A stretch of DNA of 64,000 nt, taken from the NCBI GenBank assembly GCA_905331475.1, contig CAJNYU010001345.1, positions 1 to 64,000 of the forward strand, written 5' to 3'. The stretch is from Rotaria socialis (lineage: Eukaryota; Rotifera; Eurotatoria; Philodinida; Philodinidae). Of this stretch, positions 24,845 to 37,247 are shown piece after piece (the stretch's first letter is position 1; each line of letters starts with the position of its first letter). The position numbers and the translations under genes were made by a program. Under the pieces are notes generated by a model. That model was given only the letters and a program-made list of their open reading frames with translations. It had not been told where the DNA came from and made no database searches.

Positions 24845-26390
24845 GATTTTATTTTCTTTACAATCAAGTTTAATTGAAATTTATTAATAATAACTGCGAC
24901 ACAAGCTACTGATTATTATATGGTTGAATAAATTTCAAAATTAAAGAATAGATCATGATGGAAATTGTGCGTTAATAATGAAGAAAGAAGTCCGTAATTA
25001 GACGATGCAACTTTTTTGGTAAAAAATGAGTTTATCTCAACTATTTGAATTTGATTTATTCGCACGAATGCGACGTTTTTATTTTCTATATATTGTAGTA
25101 GGTGTGTGTGTGTGTGTGTTGATGACGCTTTTAAAAGGAAAAAAGGCAATATATATATCGTGTCTTTTTTTCGTATGCGTGATGTGTCTTTATTCTAAAG
25201 TGAAAACTGTTATAGCTTTCAGCTTCACCACCTATGTAATATTGTCATTATTTTAGTATATATTTGTGTAAAGCTCTGACAACAAATAGAGAATCCATTC
25301 GACATGCACGAATCTACAAATCGATTTAGATTGAACATGTGCATGTTCTCGGTTGACACTGAATACTAACAACATGCTCATCATTCATGCTTTATTGATG
25401 TATTCATGTCTTTTCCTTCTTTTCGAAGACGAAAGAAATTCTCTTGCTAAACAGAGAAAGATAACGATGGCGACACAGAAAAGAATCAAAACGACTTTGT
25501 CCCATTTTCTCGAGCCAAACACAAATAAAAATGACTTGCATTGTTGTTGACTAAGCTAATTTTGTCCCAGATCGAAGATTTATTGTTCTTATCAATATCA
25601 ATCTGAATCAACCGTCTGGGAAAAGACAAACCGAAGAAAAAATAAAATCTTTACAACCGATTCCTTATGTTCAACAGAATGAAACAAGTTGTAATTCGTG
25701 ATTACAACGATTTAGCATAGAACCAAATATGTCAACTATATATTTAGCAAGTTCACGCTGCCCTATGAAAGTATTAGCGACATCGATAGGCTCATGAATA
25801 TAATGCTTTAACATATAATTGTAATTACACATCATCGAGCCATTAATTATTCCGTCGTTAGTCAAAGAATGCTTGGAAGACATAGTTCAAGTCGCTTTGA
25901 ATATGCTGTCTTCGCGATCATTTTCTTTCTATGAAAGAAACAATTTTCTGTAATAAATAAGATGACAAGTAAAACCCAATACTTAAGCATGTTATGCAGA
26001 AATAAAGATGAAGACTGGCATGTCGCTCGTTCTATGTCTGATGGAACTAACGATATATTTTCCTTTTTTTTTTGTATGTAGTATTCATTATCGTAATCAA
26101 AATACAAAAAGAGAAGGATACGATCAAATAAAGAACAAAGAAGAACTTGTCTCATTTATACTGTGAATACTAGAATTGAAATGGTAGACAATGCATTTGT
26201 TCAACACTTAACTTGTCACTTGTCATCATCCATGTCGACTTTGGGCAGTCGTTCAGTTGAACAATAAACAACAAACAGAAAATTATTAAAGAAATACCAC
26301 CTCAAACAAAAGTATCATAGGAAGAAAAAAACCGAAGACAATAATTAAATGAGTTAATTTCTATAATCAAAACTGAGTGTAATGAAAAAC

Positions 26391-26421
<31 letters not shown>

Positions 26422-26714
26422 AGGGAGGGAGAAGGGAAAATCAGAAAGACAGAAGCATGTAATTATCTGGGCAAAAAGAGAAATCTAGAACTCAGCGAGC
26501 GAGAGAGAGAGAGAAAAGCAAGATATAGTAGGAATGGCGGTAGCGAGAACTTCCATTTTTTTGTTGTTGTTGTCTTTGTCTAATAGATTAACTTCGAAAA
26601 CGAGTGAGAGAGAGTAAAGTAAAAAAAAAGAATACACTTTTTCTCACAAAGATTTCATTCAGGTCAAATTTATTTTGTTTTATTTTGTCTAGGCTTTGAT
26701 ACGCAAATAATCTC
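24845..26714. other. Intergenic region with microsatellites
   Basis: No gene is supported. A GT repeat occurs at about 25101-25119, and a long purine tract upstream of the glutamate receptor gene is listed separately. Short frames on both strands are compositionally biased and unconvincing. Confidence 0.5.
26391..26431. repeat. GA/GGGA purine microsatellite
   Basis: About twelve GA units are followed by four GGGA units, all purine on the plus strand, some 285 bases before the ATG of the glutamate receptor gene. A shorter GA run recurs near 26502. Polypurine tracts of this kind can adopt triplex DNA or bind GAGA-type factors; no function is shown. Confidence 0.85.
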
Positions 26715-29700
26715 ATGGTGTATTATTATCATTATCGATTGGTCATTTCGATTTTTATGCTATTCTTCTGTGAAGCAATATCATCATCGGGACGTTATGC
26801 CTATCGTCGAGGTGATGTAACATTAGGTGGCTTATTTCCCGTACACGAATATGGATATCCACGAGAACCATGCGGAGCTATAAGCGAATTTCGTGGCATA
26901 CAACGTTTAGAAGCCATGCTTTTTGCCATTCAACAAATTAATAATGATAAACATTTATTACCTGGTATTGAACTAGGCGCATTGATATTTGATACATGTT
27001 CCGATGATAATTATGCATTGGAACAATCATTAAGATTTGTTCGTAGTCGTCTAGCATCGAGTACATGCCGATGTGCTAATGCATCAGCCCGAGAATCCAT
27101 TCATAATGATAACGTATTTGGTGTTGTTGGTGCAGCATTAAGTTCAGTTAGCGTTCAAGTTGCTAATCTATTACGTTTATTTCAAATACCACAAATATCC
27201 TATGCGTCGACAACACCAAAATTAAGTGAATCATCATTTGACTATTTTGCTCGTACTGTTCCGTCCGATTCGAATCAAGCACGTGCAATTGTCGATATAT
27301 TGCACTCGTTAAATTTTAGCTATGTTAATACGATTTATTCCCATGGCGATTATGGTGAAGGTGGCTTTAGAGAATTCAAACGTCTACTTAAATCATCGAA
27401 TGCACAAGATGATGAAGTGAATTTAAATAAAAAACGACAGCAACAACGAATATGCATTGCTGATGAACAACGTTTAAAACGTGATGCATCAATTGCTGAT
27501 ATCAAAATTATTCTCGAGACAATCTTCGAAAGTATTAAATCCGATGTACAAGCACGTGTCTACGTTTTATTCGTTACGAAAGAAGATGCAAGAAAATTAT
27601 TGCAAGCTATTAAATTAATTAATGGTACACATCGACCTGTTTTTATTGCTAGCGATGCTTGGGTATAGTTTTCAAAAAATGAAAACTTTGATTTCATAAT
27701 TTTCTGATTTCTTTTATTTTTCTTAGGGTAAAGAATCTTCGGTTGTCATCAATGGTGAAACAGATGAAATAGCTGTCGGCGCATTGACACTTGAACTTGT
27801 TTCGATGCAACCATTAAATTTCGATCGTTATTTTAACGGATTGAAACCTGATATTATCCATGGAAAAATAAATGAAAATCATTATTATAATGACGAAGAC
27901 TCGGTCAGTGATGAGCATTCGACATCGTCGAGAAATCTATGGTTTAATGAATTTTGGGAAAATCGTTTTGGCTGCAATCTACTATCGTCACCGCAATGTG
28001 CGAATCATCAATTGAATGTTAGCAATTGGGATAGTAAATTACAATTTATTGTTGATGCAACTTACGTATTTGCTTATGCATTACATTCATATTTTAATTG
28101 CACATCAACCACATGCTTTAATGTGTCTCTTGATCACATAAATGGTACAAAATTATTTCAATTAATCCTAGAAAAAACATTTTCAAGTGAGTTATTTTTC
28201 TGTCATCGATAGGCGCATGTCAAAGCGATTTGATAATAATCAATGATAAATGCATTGGCGCAAAAAAATTTCATTTCGATTCTCATCAACGATGGATAAT
28301 GAGCCAATTGTTAATCATTACTCGATTACTCTCGATCAAACAATTCGTAACATGATCGATCATTGTCCTAGTTATATATTGTCTAAGAATATAGACAGCG
28401 ATCAAGCCGTTTCTGTCAAGTTCAGCTTGATAAATGCCAATTCTCAGAATCAATGAACATAGAGATTTTTTTGACAGGTTTAAACCAAACGTGGAAAAAT
28501 TCGACTATAAAATTTCTATAGGAACTAGAGCTTACCAGAGTATTACTATACAGCAAAAAAAAAACTTAATATGGCGTACTATCGAAAGTGTCTATTATGT
28601 TTGAATAACAAAACAAAAGAAATTGATTGAAAGTATTTCGTGAAGAATTCGTATGTAGATAAAAAAAAATTGTTTTTGTGAACCTAGACGCCTTTATTAT
28701 TAATGTTTAGTCATCACAAAAGTTCAGACTTATTAGTATGCATCGAGATAGATTTTTCTGTCATGTTTCTAATGCTATTGATATAACTAAATGTTAAATT
28801 CTCTAAGAAAAACAAACATGTCTATATTGTAGTGCCTGATTTTCGACAAATACAATTCAATGCCGAACGTTTTGTGCCAGGTCATTATCGAATCTATAAT
28901 TATCGTCGATCACATTTAGCATCGTCAGACACGAAAGCATCTGCCTACGAATATGTATCTGTTGGCGAATGGAAAATAGGTCAAAATGAAAACGGACAAT
29001 TAAATATAGCGGTTGATTCAATTGTTTGGCCGGGTTCAAATAGTCAAGGTCTATCGTCAGTGACAACAATTCCAGTTTCACGCTGTTCGGAACCCTGTCT
29101 TGTAGGCGAATTGAAACAGTTTCAAGGCGATTCATGCTGCTGGGTATGTACACCATGTAATGAAACATCGATTGTTGTTGGCTTACAAGAACATGAACGT
29201 TGTGAGCCGTGTCCTATTGGATATTGGCCAACGGCAAATCGTACAGTATGTTATAAACTTAAAGAAACATATATTGAACTATTATCAATACAAGCACTTG
29301 TGCCAATTTGTTTATCGATTATTGGAAATATTCTTACTCTATTTATTGTTATACTATTTTATCAGAAACGAGAAACGCCTGTTGTTAAAGCAAGTGGAAA
29401 AGAACTCTGCTTTATAATGTTAGCAGGCATTCATTTATGTTATTTAATGACATTTCCAATTCTATTAAAGCCACACATTCTAAATTGTATTATTCAACGG
29501 TTAGGTATTGGATTAGGATTTTCAATGATGTATGCTGCATTATTGACAAAAACAAATCGGATTGCAAGAATATTTGAAAGCACAAAAAAACAAGGTAAAG
29601 TCGAATTTTTTCGAGCGAATTCACTACGATAAAGCATTGAATAAAAATGAATCGTAAATCCTTCAGTTACTCTAAACAATTTTAGTGAGAACAAATGTGT

Positions 29701-32028
29701 TAAATGAGTAAGGTTGATATGTGTAAAACTAGGTGAGTAAGAATAATTTGTTTTTCTTCATGTGATTGCCTGTGATTTATATTATGTTTATGTTCTCATT
29801 GAAAATTTCATTTCTGTTTTCAAGAGAAAAGAATGACGCTAGACATTTAAGTACTTTTCTTGTTGATGCACTTTCCAGTCGCTTCTTTTATCGGTACAGA
29901 AAACTATACTGAAAAGGGCAATAGCAGCCGTTTATGTTCTCATATAATCAATAGTATGACTTCGAATAAAATTATTCATTACACGTGGCATACACTAGTG
30001 TTTTTTTTATTGGCAAGCTTGTAATTAATCTTTTCCATGCTAAATCCTTGCACTACTAATCAAAATTGATTATACCACTTATGTATACAGCAAGGATACA
30101 TCGAATAAAATTTAAAAGAACTATTCTCGCTGCACTTGATTAAGCTTTTTATTCCAGCTATTTGTGACACAATCAGACTGCATGAACTACGTGCCGACAG
30201 ACATCTAAAGTGGTCCTCTTCTTTCTCAAACAGAAAAAGAGTAAAATAAATTTCCCTCATGAACATGATATCACGCAATTCGAAATACGATTTCTATTGG
30301 TATGTTAAATGGCAAAATTTTGATTGGGCCTCAAATGAAAAACATGACTTTTTTCCTCATTGTGTCTGGTGTAAATCAAAAGAAGTCTTTTGAATCCAAC
30401 GATAAAAAACTATTCATGCAGAATAAAGCTTCTTTTCGAATTATGCACGCGCAATAGCTTCCAAAAATAAGCGGTTGAATAATTTTTCAAAGAATGAAAA
30501 AAATAACATGCCATGATTGTATCTTTAACCAATACCAAGCAGATCAAGTCGATTATTGTACGCCTCGTTTTCTTAAAATATATCAGAGACTACGAGTCGT
30601 AGTCTCGTGAAAGTCAGATCAGTACGGCTCAACTGGATCTTGCAGATCTACATAAAATAATTTTGCCGACGAGATTATTTTGTCAGAAAATAGATTTATT
30701 CTTTTTTTTTAATATAAAATCATTTATGATCGGCTCAATGCTAGCAATTGATTCTAAGTCAAATTCGTAAAGGAAATAGTCTTTTTCTTTTCTGTTTCTA
30801 TAATATAATTATAAAAGGGTAGGGCGGCATGCTAACAGGCAATTTACTATGATAACCCCTATGAAGGATATTGACTTGTTCTAATAAATTATTTTAGGTA
30901 AATTACGCCCACAATATATTTCACCGAATTCTCAAGTAGCCATTTGCTCATCTTTAATATTGGTTCAACTACTTCTCTCATTGCTATGGCTTGCATATGA
31001 ACGTCCAGCTGTCGATCTCATAGCTTACGATCGTTCAGTTACGCTTAAATGTCAAATGAATAAACATACATTTCTTTATTCATTAACGTATAATGTTTTG
31101 CTTGTACTTGTATGCACAATGTACGCTATACGCACACGAAAAGTACCGGAAAATTTTAATGAAACAAAATTTATTGGTTTTACTTGCTATACAACATGCA
31201 TTATTTGGTTTGTAAAACTTTTGTTTCATAAGAAAAACCATTTCGGTATACTAACTCTTTTTTTTGTTCTATTATAGGTTAGCATTTCTTCCGATTTACT
31301 TTACCGTTTATGAGACTGGTCGTCATCAAGTAAGTGAAATATGCACTGTAGGCCTCCGCTCGCCACCAAAAGCAAAATTGTCATCGTTTTTTTCGAATTT
31401 TCTGACAGTCAGCTACAAAAAATCTGTACAGAGATGTAGAGGTACTTTTGGAGCGAATATAGAAGTTCATAGTTATTTATTCGGCAATGATTTTCTTTCT
31501 TTTTATTCTTAGATACACATATCAACATTATGTATAACAATATCTCTATGTGCTTCAGTCGCGTTAGCTTGTCTATTTTCTCCGAAGGTTTATATCATAA
31601 TTGTACATCCTGAAAAAAACATGCGTCTAGCAAAACAATTGAAAGCTCAAGCCAGTTCATTACACTTTGCATCGAAAATTCCAGTCAAACCCGATTTTAC
31701 AAATAGCCATAAAGAATTCCGTGATACAACATCAAATGATGATGCTAATTCAAAATCAATAGGCGACATTAAAAATGAAGTCAACTCGCAACCGTTAGTG
31801 TCAAAATCAGGTGTCACACGTCTATCACTATCTCATGAATCGGCGAATTCATATAGAAAGACACAAAATAACACGAATAAATCCAAAATGTCAACGACTA
31901 CAACAATTACTAATGCAGAAAATCATTTAAATAATGAAAAATATCCAATTAAAATTAGAAGCTTCAATCACGAAGATGATGATAGTCTTAATTCGAATCC
32001 AATACAAGACGAGGACGGAATTTTATGA
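26715..32028 (+). CDS. Metabotropic glutamate receptor (class C GPCR)
   Basis: Six exons: 26715-27662, 27727-28186, 28833-29594, 30898-31207, 31278-31329, 31513-32028; 1015 residues. A signal peptide (about 1-25) is followed by a Venus-flytrap ligand domain (to about 540), a nine-cysteine linker (about 554-615, CSEPC..CCWVCTPCN..CEPCP), seven membrane helices (about 619-885) and a polar tail. Residues that bind glutamate in mammalian receptors appear conserved by alignment: Arg64 (RGIQRLEAM), Ser143/144, Thr166, Asp185 (VPSD), Tyr213 (GDYGE), Asp314 (SDAW) and Lys420 (DSK). It is therefore probably a true glutamate receptor. Helix motifs TKTNRIARIF, YISPNSQVAI and FSPKVYIIIVHPEKN fit the family. 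Subgroup is not assigned. Introns 2 (646 bases) and 3 (1303 bases) are unusually long. The ATG is 22 bases after an acceptor-like AG. Confidence 0.93.
29595..30897. other. Long third intron of the glutamate receptor gene
   Basis: A 1303-base intron between membrane helices 3 and 4. No additional exon fits the phases. It contains the palindrome at 30586-30606 and otherwise only AT-rich sequence. Confidence 0.6.
30586..30606. repeat. 21-base palindrome
   Basis: GAGACTACGA, one spacer base, then the exact reverse complement TCGTAGTCTC. It is located in the long third intron of the glutamate receptor gene. Confidence 0.7.
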
Positions 32029-32087
32029 GAAGAAGAAAAAGTAGAGACTTTCTGTTTTTGTATGTGTTATTATTTTGTCCAGTTTGT

Positions 32088-32093
32088 AATAAA
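32088..32093 (+). terminator. Polyadenylation signal of the glutamate receptor gene
   Basis: AATAAA occurs 60 bases after the stop codon and is followed by an A-rich run. Confidence 0.45.
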
Positions 32094-34091
32094 AAAAAAT
32101 ATTTAATGAACTTAATCAATTGTTATTTTATATGAAGATAATATGCTGTGTGAAGAGAACTGCATTACAATTAGCGATATCGCTATGCATGTTTTGTTTA
32201 CGAATCAGATACATATGCCAATGTTTATATGACATATACGGCTAATGTTAACATATCAAAATTTTCTTAATAATTAGTATCGGTGATCTTTTTACATTGT
32301 GCGACAATGTATCAAGATTTCCTTGCCGAATGTGTCTGTCTATATGTAGGTGTATGTTCATGAAAGAGCAATAACCCGTGATTATTTAATTAACTAGAAG
32401 CAGGGCTTCTTTTATCAAGTATCTCCTTCTTGTTTATTGAAATAGAATGCTCTTTTTTTAGTTAACAAGCATGATACATTATATGGAAAATAGACGCATG
32501 ATCCGTTTTGTAAGACGCATATCATTTTTTTTAGAGTGATTACAAATAATTTGACTTCATAGATGTAACATTTTGGATACAAACAAGAATATTTTAGTTT
32601 ATGCTAAAAATGGATTGTTTAATAATAGGCGTGCTTCAAACACCAAAAAGCATTCAATTGAAAGCGAAAAGCGTCGACCAGAGAAGGATTTATGTAAGAT
32701 TGTTCAAGTTATTTGAAATATATTTTTAACGATATCGCATGAATGTCCAGACTGAGTAATTATATTTATGAAAAAAGATGCGATGATTATGGGGACGTTA
32801 CCCAAGTGCACTTGTCGAATAATTATACTTTTTCCTAATCCTGTTTGAGTATGTGTTCAAGACAATTATATTCGTGAGGCCTACTATGGAGACAATTTTG
32901 AACTCACAGGAAATATCGCGTACTATATCTTTTATTGAACATTTTTGCTCAGGAAAGAATTGAGTTTTGTTTTCTAGAGAATATGTTCTTGTTGATTAAC
33001 TGTTCTGTAAGCAATAGGTACGGCCACGATGGTCACGGTCATGTCTTAGAAGCATTTGGCATTATCTAACAAAAAACAAATGATAGGATTAACTGAATTT
33101 TTTACTCTGTAACTATTATAGTGAAGTAAATAGCCATATTTTGTTTCGCTTAATTCATTTATTCGGCAATATTTTTCCAATATTCTTTGATGGAGAAAAG
33201 AAACTAATCAATTATATTTTGGATATGCCAAACAAAAATCAGCTAAGATTGTCCGAACTAAAATTTGGCAGAGCAAATTAGCCTCAAAATAAACACTCAA
33301 ATAACTTTTGAAAAGCTGACAGATATCGAAAGACGAGAAACTATGAGCAATGACGATGCTTTTACGATCGTGCATTATCTAGAAATATTTTTCAGATCTC
33401 ATAATGTCCTGTGCTGAGTTAATCAAGTCTTATATCATCGATTCAGTAGTTTTCAATGCCTGAATCTAATCTTTAAACTTCATCAAACAAGTGACTAATT
33501 ATTCCGCACAGAGTGCCGTGGCTAAGATGAGTAATTCTTGAACAGACATAATTTGCCTACTAGTCTGAATAAATTAACAGTGGCTGATTAAGTATGGCTC
33601 CTAAGTCACATACTTATTTGAACAAATACTTGATTAAGTCTTTTCTGTAAAGTTTTCCCACTCACATGTCTATGGATTAAAACTTTTTTCTAGAAGCCAT
33701 TCGAATTAGTTTTAGTTTACTGTTGCTTCTTATATCAGACTTGAGAAAAGTGTCTTCGAAAGGTTTTGTTTTTCTTCTTTGAATAGTTGGCGATATTTTA
33801 CATCTTTAAAAGATACATTCAATCAATTTCTGTGCTATTGTCTTTCATTGTTAGTAAAATCAGATATATAACTGTATGGTATCATCATTCATTTTTTGAA
33901 GTGAGTTTCAATAAAAGGTAGCGCCATCGTACACTACTATAATAAAAAGAGGTCAACAGTTTATTTTTCATTGGATATTTTCATGAATTAGTCAAATGCG
34001 ATGCGATGCAATTTTATAAAGATTGAGCAATAACAGATTTTACTCATATGAAAACCAACAAGTTCAAATTGAGTATTTTTTTATTTCTCAA
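32094..34091. other. Intergenic region
   Basis: Two kilobases of AT-rich DNA without supported open frames, RNA genes or clear repeats on either strand. Confidence 0.5.
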
Positions 34092-35103
34092 ATGTCCTTA
34101 AATACTCGTATAAAACGAAAAAAAGAACTCCGAGAAGAATATGTTGAACAAAATGGATTAATATTTCAATTGCCTGATGAAACACTTCTTTCAATATTTA
34201 AAAATCTCAAAACAGACGAACTTATTCCTATTGCTGGGTAATTCTAACTGTTTTTCTCGTTAACTTGATTTCTATGTTTGTTCAAATAGTGTTTGTAAAT
34301 GGTTTCATCGTATTGCTTACGACGAAGAATTCTGGACAACGATTGATTTATCATCAAAAAACTATTCCAATCGAGTACTGCTAAAGTTTTTACGTCGGTT
34401 TCCTCGTGATTGTACAGAAGTATTGAAAATATCCGGTGGATTAGTTTTTAGTAGTGCCGGAAAGCCACCTCCATTTACTGAACAATTAAATACTTTAATT
34501 AAAACATCCTATCCGAATCTTCGGTATTTGTATTTGTCACGATATGATTTTCATGTCAATCAAAACGCTATTAAAAATATAGCATTTTTACCATCTAAGT
34601 TGCATGGCCTTTATCTAAACAAATGCGAAATGTTAACAACAAATATTTCATCCGTTCAAAATTTTCTGGAGCCACCAATCGAATTTAGGAACGATCCTGC
34701 ACGAAAAGTCTATTTTCGAGAACTTCAAAAACTTTCTTTTGAAAATTCTTCCTGTCTGAAACCTGACTCACTTGGATGTTTAACTAATTTATGTTCGAAT
34801 TTGGTTGAACTTAATCTTAATGGTTGTTTTCGCATTACGCCAACGAATGTATTTATTCAAACACTTCTTAAATACAGTAATACGCTGCGGCGACTTTATT
34901 TGAGCGAAACAAAAATTGACGATAATGCAATACATTCTATATGTCGAAAATTAAAACGATTGAACATACTTGATATTAAAGATTGTCAATATGTTACAGA
35001 AAATATCGTGGAAAATTTATTAACATTAAGACAGCTACAGAAATTAATAGTAAATGATAATATTCGAAACGCTTATATTCAAAGAAAAAATGAAGAGAAT
35101 TAA
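34092..35103 (+). CDS. F-box and leucine-rich repeat protein
   Basis: Two exons, 34092-34237 and 34290-35103 (phase 2), encode 319 residues. An F-box lies at about residues 21-65 (IFQLPDETLLSIFKNL, then VCKWFHRIAYDEEFW across the intron). It is followed by irregular leucine-rich repeats of the cysteine-containing type (LVELNLNGCFRITPTNV, LRRLYLSETKIDDNAI, LNILDIKDCQYVTENIV). Such proteins are substrate-recognition subunits of SCF (SKP1-cullin-F-box) ubiquitin ligases; the repeats bind the target, which is unknown. Bdelloid and other invertebrate genomes carry many of these genes. The ATG chosen is the first in the frame; an extension to 34023 lacks an ATG. Confidence 0.85.
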
Positions 35104-37247
35104 TAGAGGTCTACCCATGTTGTATCTATAACATTTGATTTTTAATTAAATAGGAATTGGCCAAATTCTCGCTAATTTAACAAGACGATATTTCAGAATA
35201 GAATGAAACATATTTATAATGAAATTTTTAGATCTAATAGAACTAACCGAGAAGACATTTGTTTCCTTTGAAAGCCACTTTTCTTTTTTGGTCTGTCTAT
35301 AGTAACTTCTAGAAAACGGTTTATCATGCCAAGAAACATCTTGCAAAGAAATGTGGGCCGTGAGTCATACTTGCAAAATTACTATTTATGGATTTTCTCT
35401 TTCTTTTCGCTCGTGAAAATAGTCTTATGTATATGCAAATAGCTACTGATCTGAGAGCGTGAAATAATGCAGATGGGTGTGAAAGCATGACACAAATCTG
35501 CGTTAACACCCCGGTTTTCCCCTTTGTATTTTTAATTTCGGTTCGCTTTCGCTCTCGATTCCTTTTCAATTCGTGTCTCTTGTTCTATCGTAAGTTATTT
35601 GCATTTTTTAGTATACTTGCTTCACAGAACGATTTGCACGTTTCGATAGGATAGCCTTTTAGTTCACTTTGATTCACTACAAGGTAAAAGTGCAGGCTGC
35701 AATCCAGCCCTACAATTCTTTTTCGCGTATCACACTATTGATCGTTAACAGTATTACATCCGTTTTTTTCAAAGTTCCCTAACTATCGATCGCTTTGTGT
35801 CATGCTAAATCTCGTTTATGCAAGATCCGAATTTAAGATCAGACTCATACACCATCAATTCAAGCATGGTCTTTCGTGCGTGTCATGATCGGTAATCAAA
35901 TTCTGATTTCGTACAATCTGTATCCTAATACAGTAGCACGTGGAACCGTCCAGCGAACACGTATTCATGCTCAAAGTCGGAAGCTGTCTATCTTCCAACT
36001 GACATGCACGCAATTAAAGTTGGAGCCCGTATTTATAACTCAATGCAAATAGAAGGATTTGAATTATATGTCGAAGTGGTCAAGATGGCGGAAGGATCAC
36101 GTACTAATTGGCCTCCTTTACACTCAGAATAGCGATTCAAAAGTGACTCAGACTAGTAATCCATTTTTTTCTTCTTGCCCTGTTAAAAAAAGTGTAAACA
36201 TTATCGACCGATTGCTATTAAATAAACTAATAATCTCGTCAGCAGATCGACTTAAAATTTTAAAACGCTCATCGGACATCTGTATTAGATTTTTCAAGCG
36301 CATAAATTTAAAATAAATAAAAGATAATTGTTTAATAGAATCCAGAGACGATGAACACAAACAATCAGAACGAAAAATCATATTTCAGATTGGTTAAAGA
36401 ATAAGACTTTTGTATTTTTCCGAAATAAAATATTTACGCTTAAAAAATGATCTGAAATCTATCAGATATATTGAATAATCGTCTATGCTTAATTTCACTT
36501 TATCATATTAATTAGATTAAAAAAGATCGCTATTCTTGAATCAATTACAATATTTAGCTTCAAACGATATATATAAAATTCACAATTGTGATCTACTATT
36601 AAGCCGCATGATTCTATTCCAATTCATCATAAACTTTCAAAGCTATTACTTTTAACAGTGTTCGAAATTTATAAAAAAAAATCTATTTTTCGGTTTCTTA
36701 GTCATTATTTTTACAATAGTGCATATTTTTCGAAAAACGGAAATGGATCCATACAGACGTATGAGTATTCAGTAATTTGATTACCATTCTGATTAATTCA
36801 AAATTTTACCTTTTGACACAACGGCACGTCTGAGGGTGTGGGTGTTATAATGTAATTTCGACAGTTTTCTCCATACGATTGCCCTAATTATTTTTCTTCT
36901 GATACAGCCTTTAAGCTCGATTTTATTGAAAAAATATTTTTCAGAATGGAGGGCAACAAAGTGCATTCTTCATCTAAAATCATAATCAATTTTTAAAAGA
37001 ATGTATATTTAGACACTTGCAATATTTCAATGGTGTTTTATTTTCCGTTTCTCTCCTCTTATATGTCGTATCGATTGGTGTAGAAATCAATATGTGATGG
37101 CCTAAGAGGCTCTCAGGTATTGGCATTTGTCTCAAAATATCTGTAACACATTCTATTGAGTTAGGCTATTGGAAAAGGAAAAAAATATTATGAGATACTG
37201 ATTTTTATCAACTGTAAAAGCTATAGAATTCAGAATTTATGATTATC
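35104..37247. other. Intergenic region
   Basis: No gene is supported. A stop-free stretch of about 65 codons on the plus strand (around 35855-36050) has somewhat less AT than its surroundings, but it has no clear start, splice partners or recognisable motif. The rest is AT-rich and featureless. Confidence 0.4.

Noticed and set aside
28250..28456. Open frame in the second intron of the glutamate receptor gene
   Set aside because: Skipping it keeps the receptor in frame and preserves family alignment, whereas including it brings a stop codon. It shows no similarity to class C receptors.
35855..36050. Stop-free run of about 65 codons with lower AT content
   Set aside because: No start codon at its head, no splice partners and no recognisable motif. 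It could be a decayed exon, but the support is insufficient.
36059..36381. Overlapping open frames on both strands
   Set aside because: Both are near the minimum length with no domain, splice context or codon bias, so they are probably chance.
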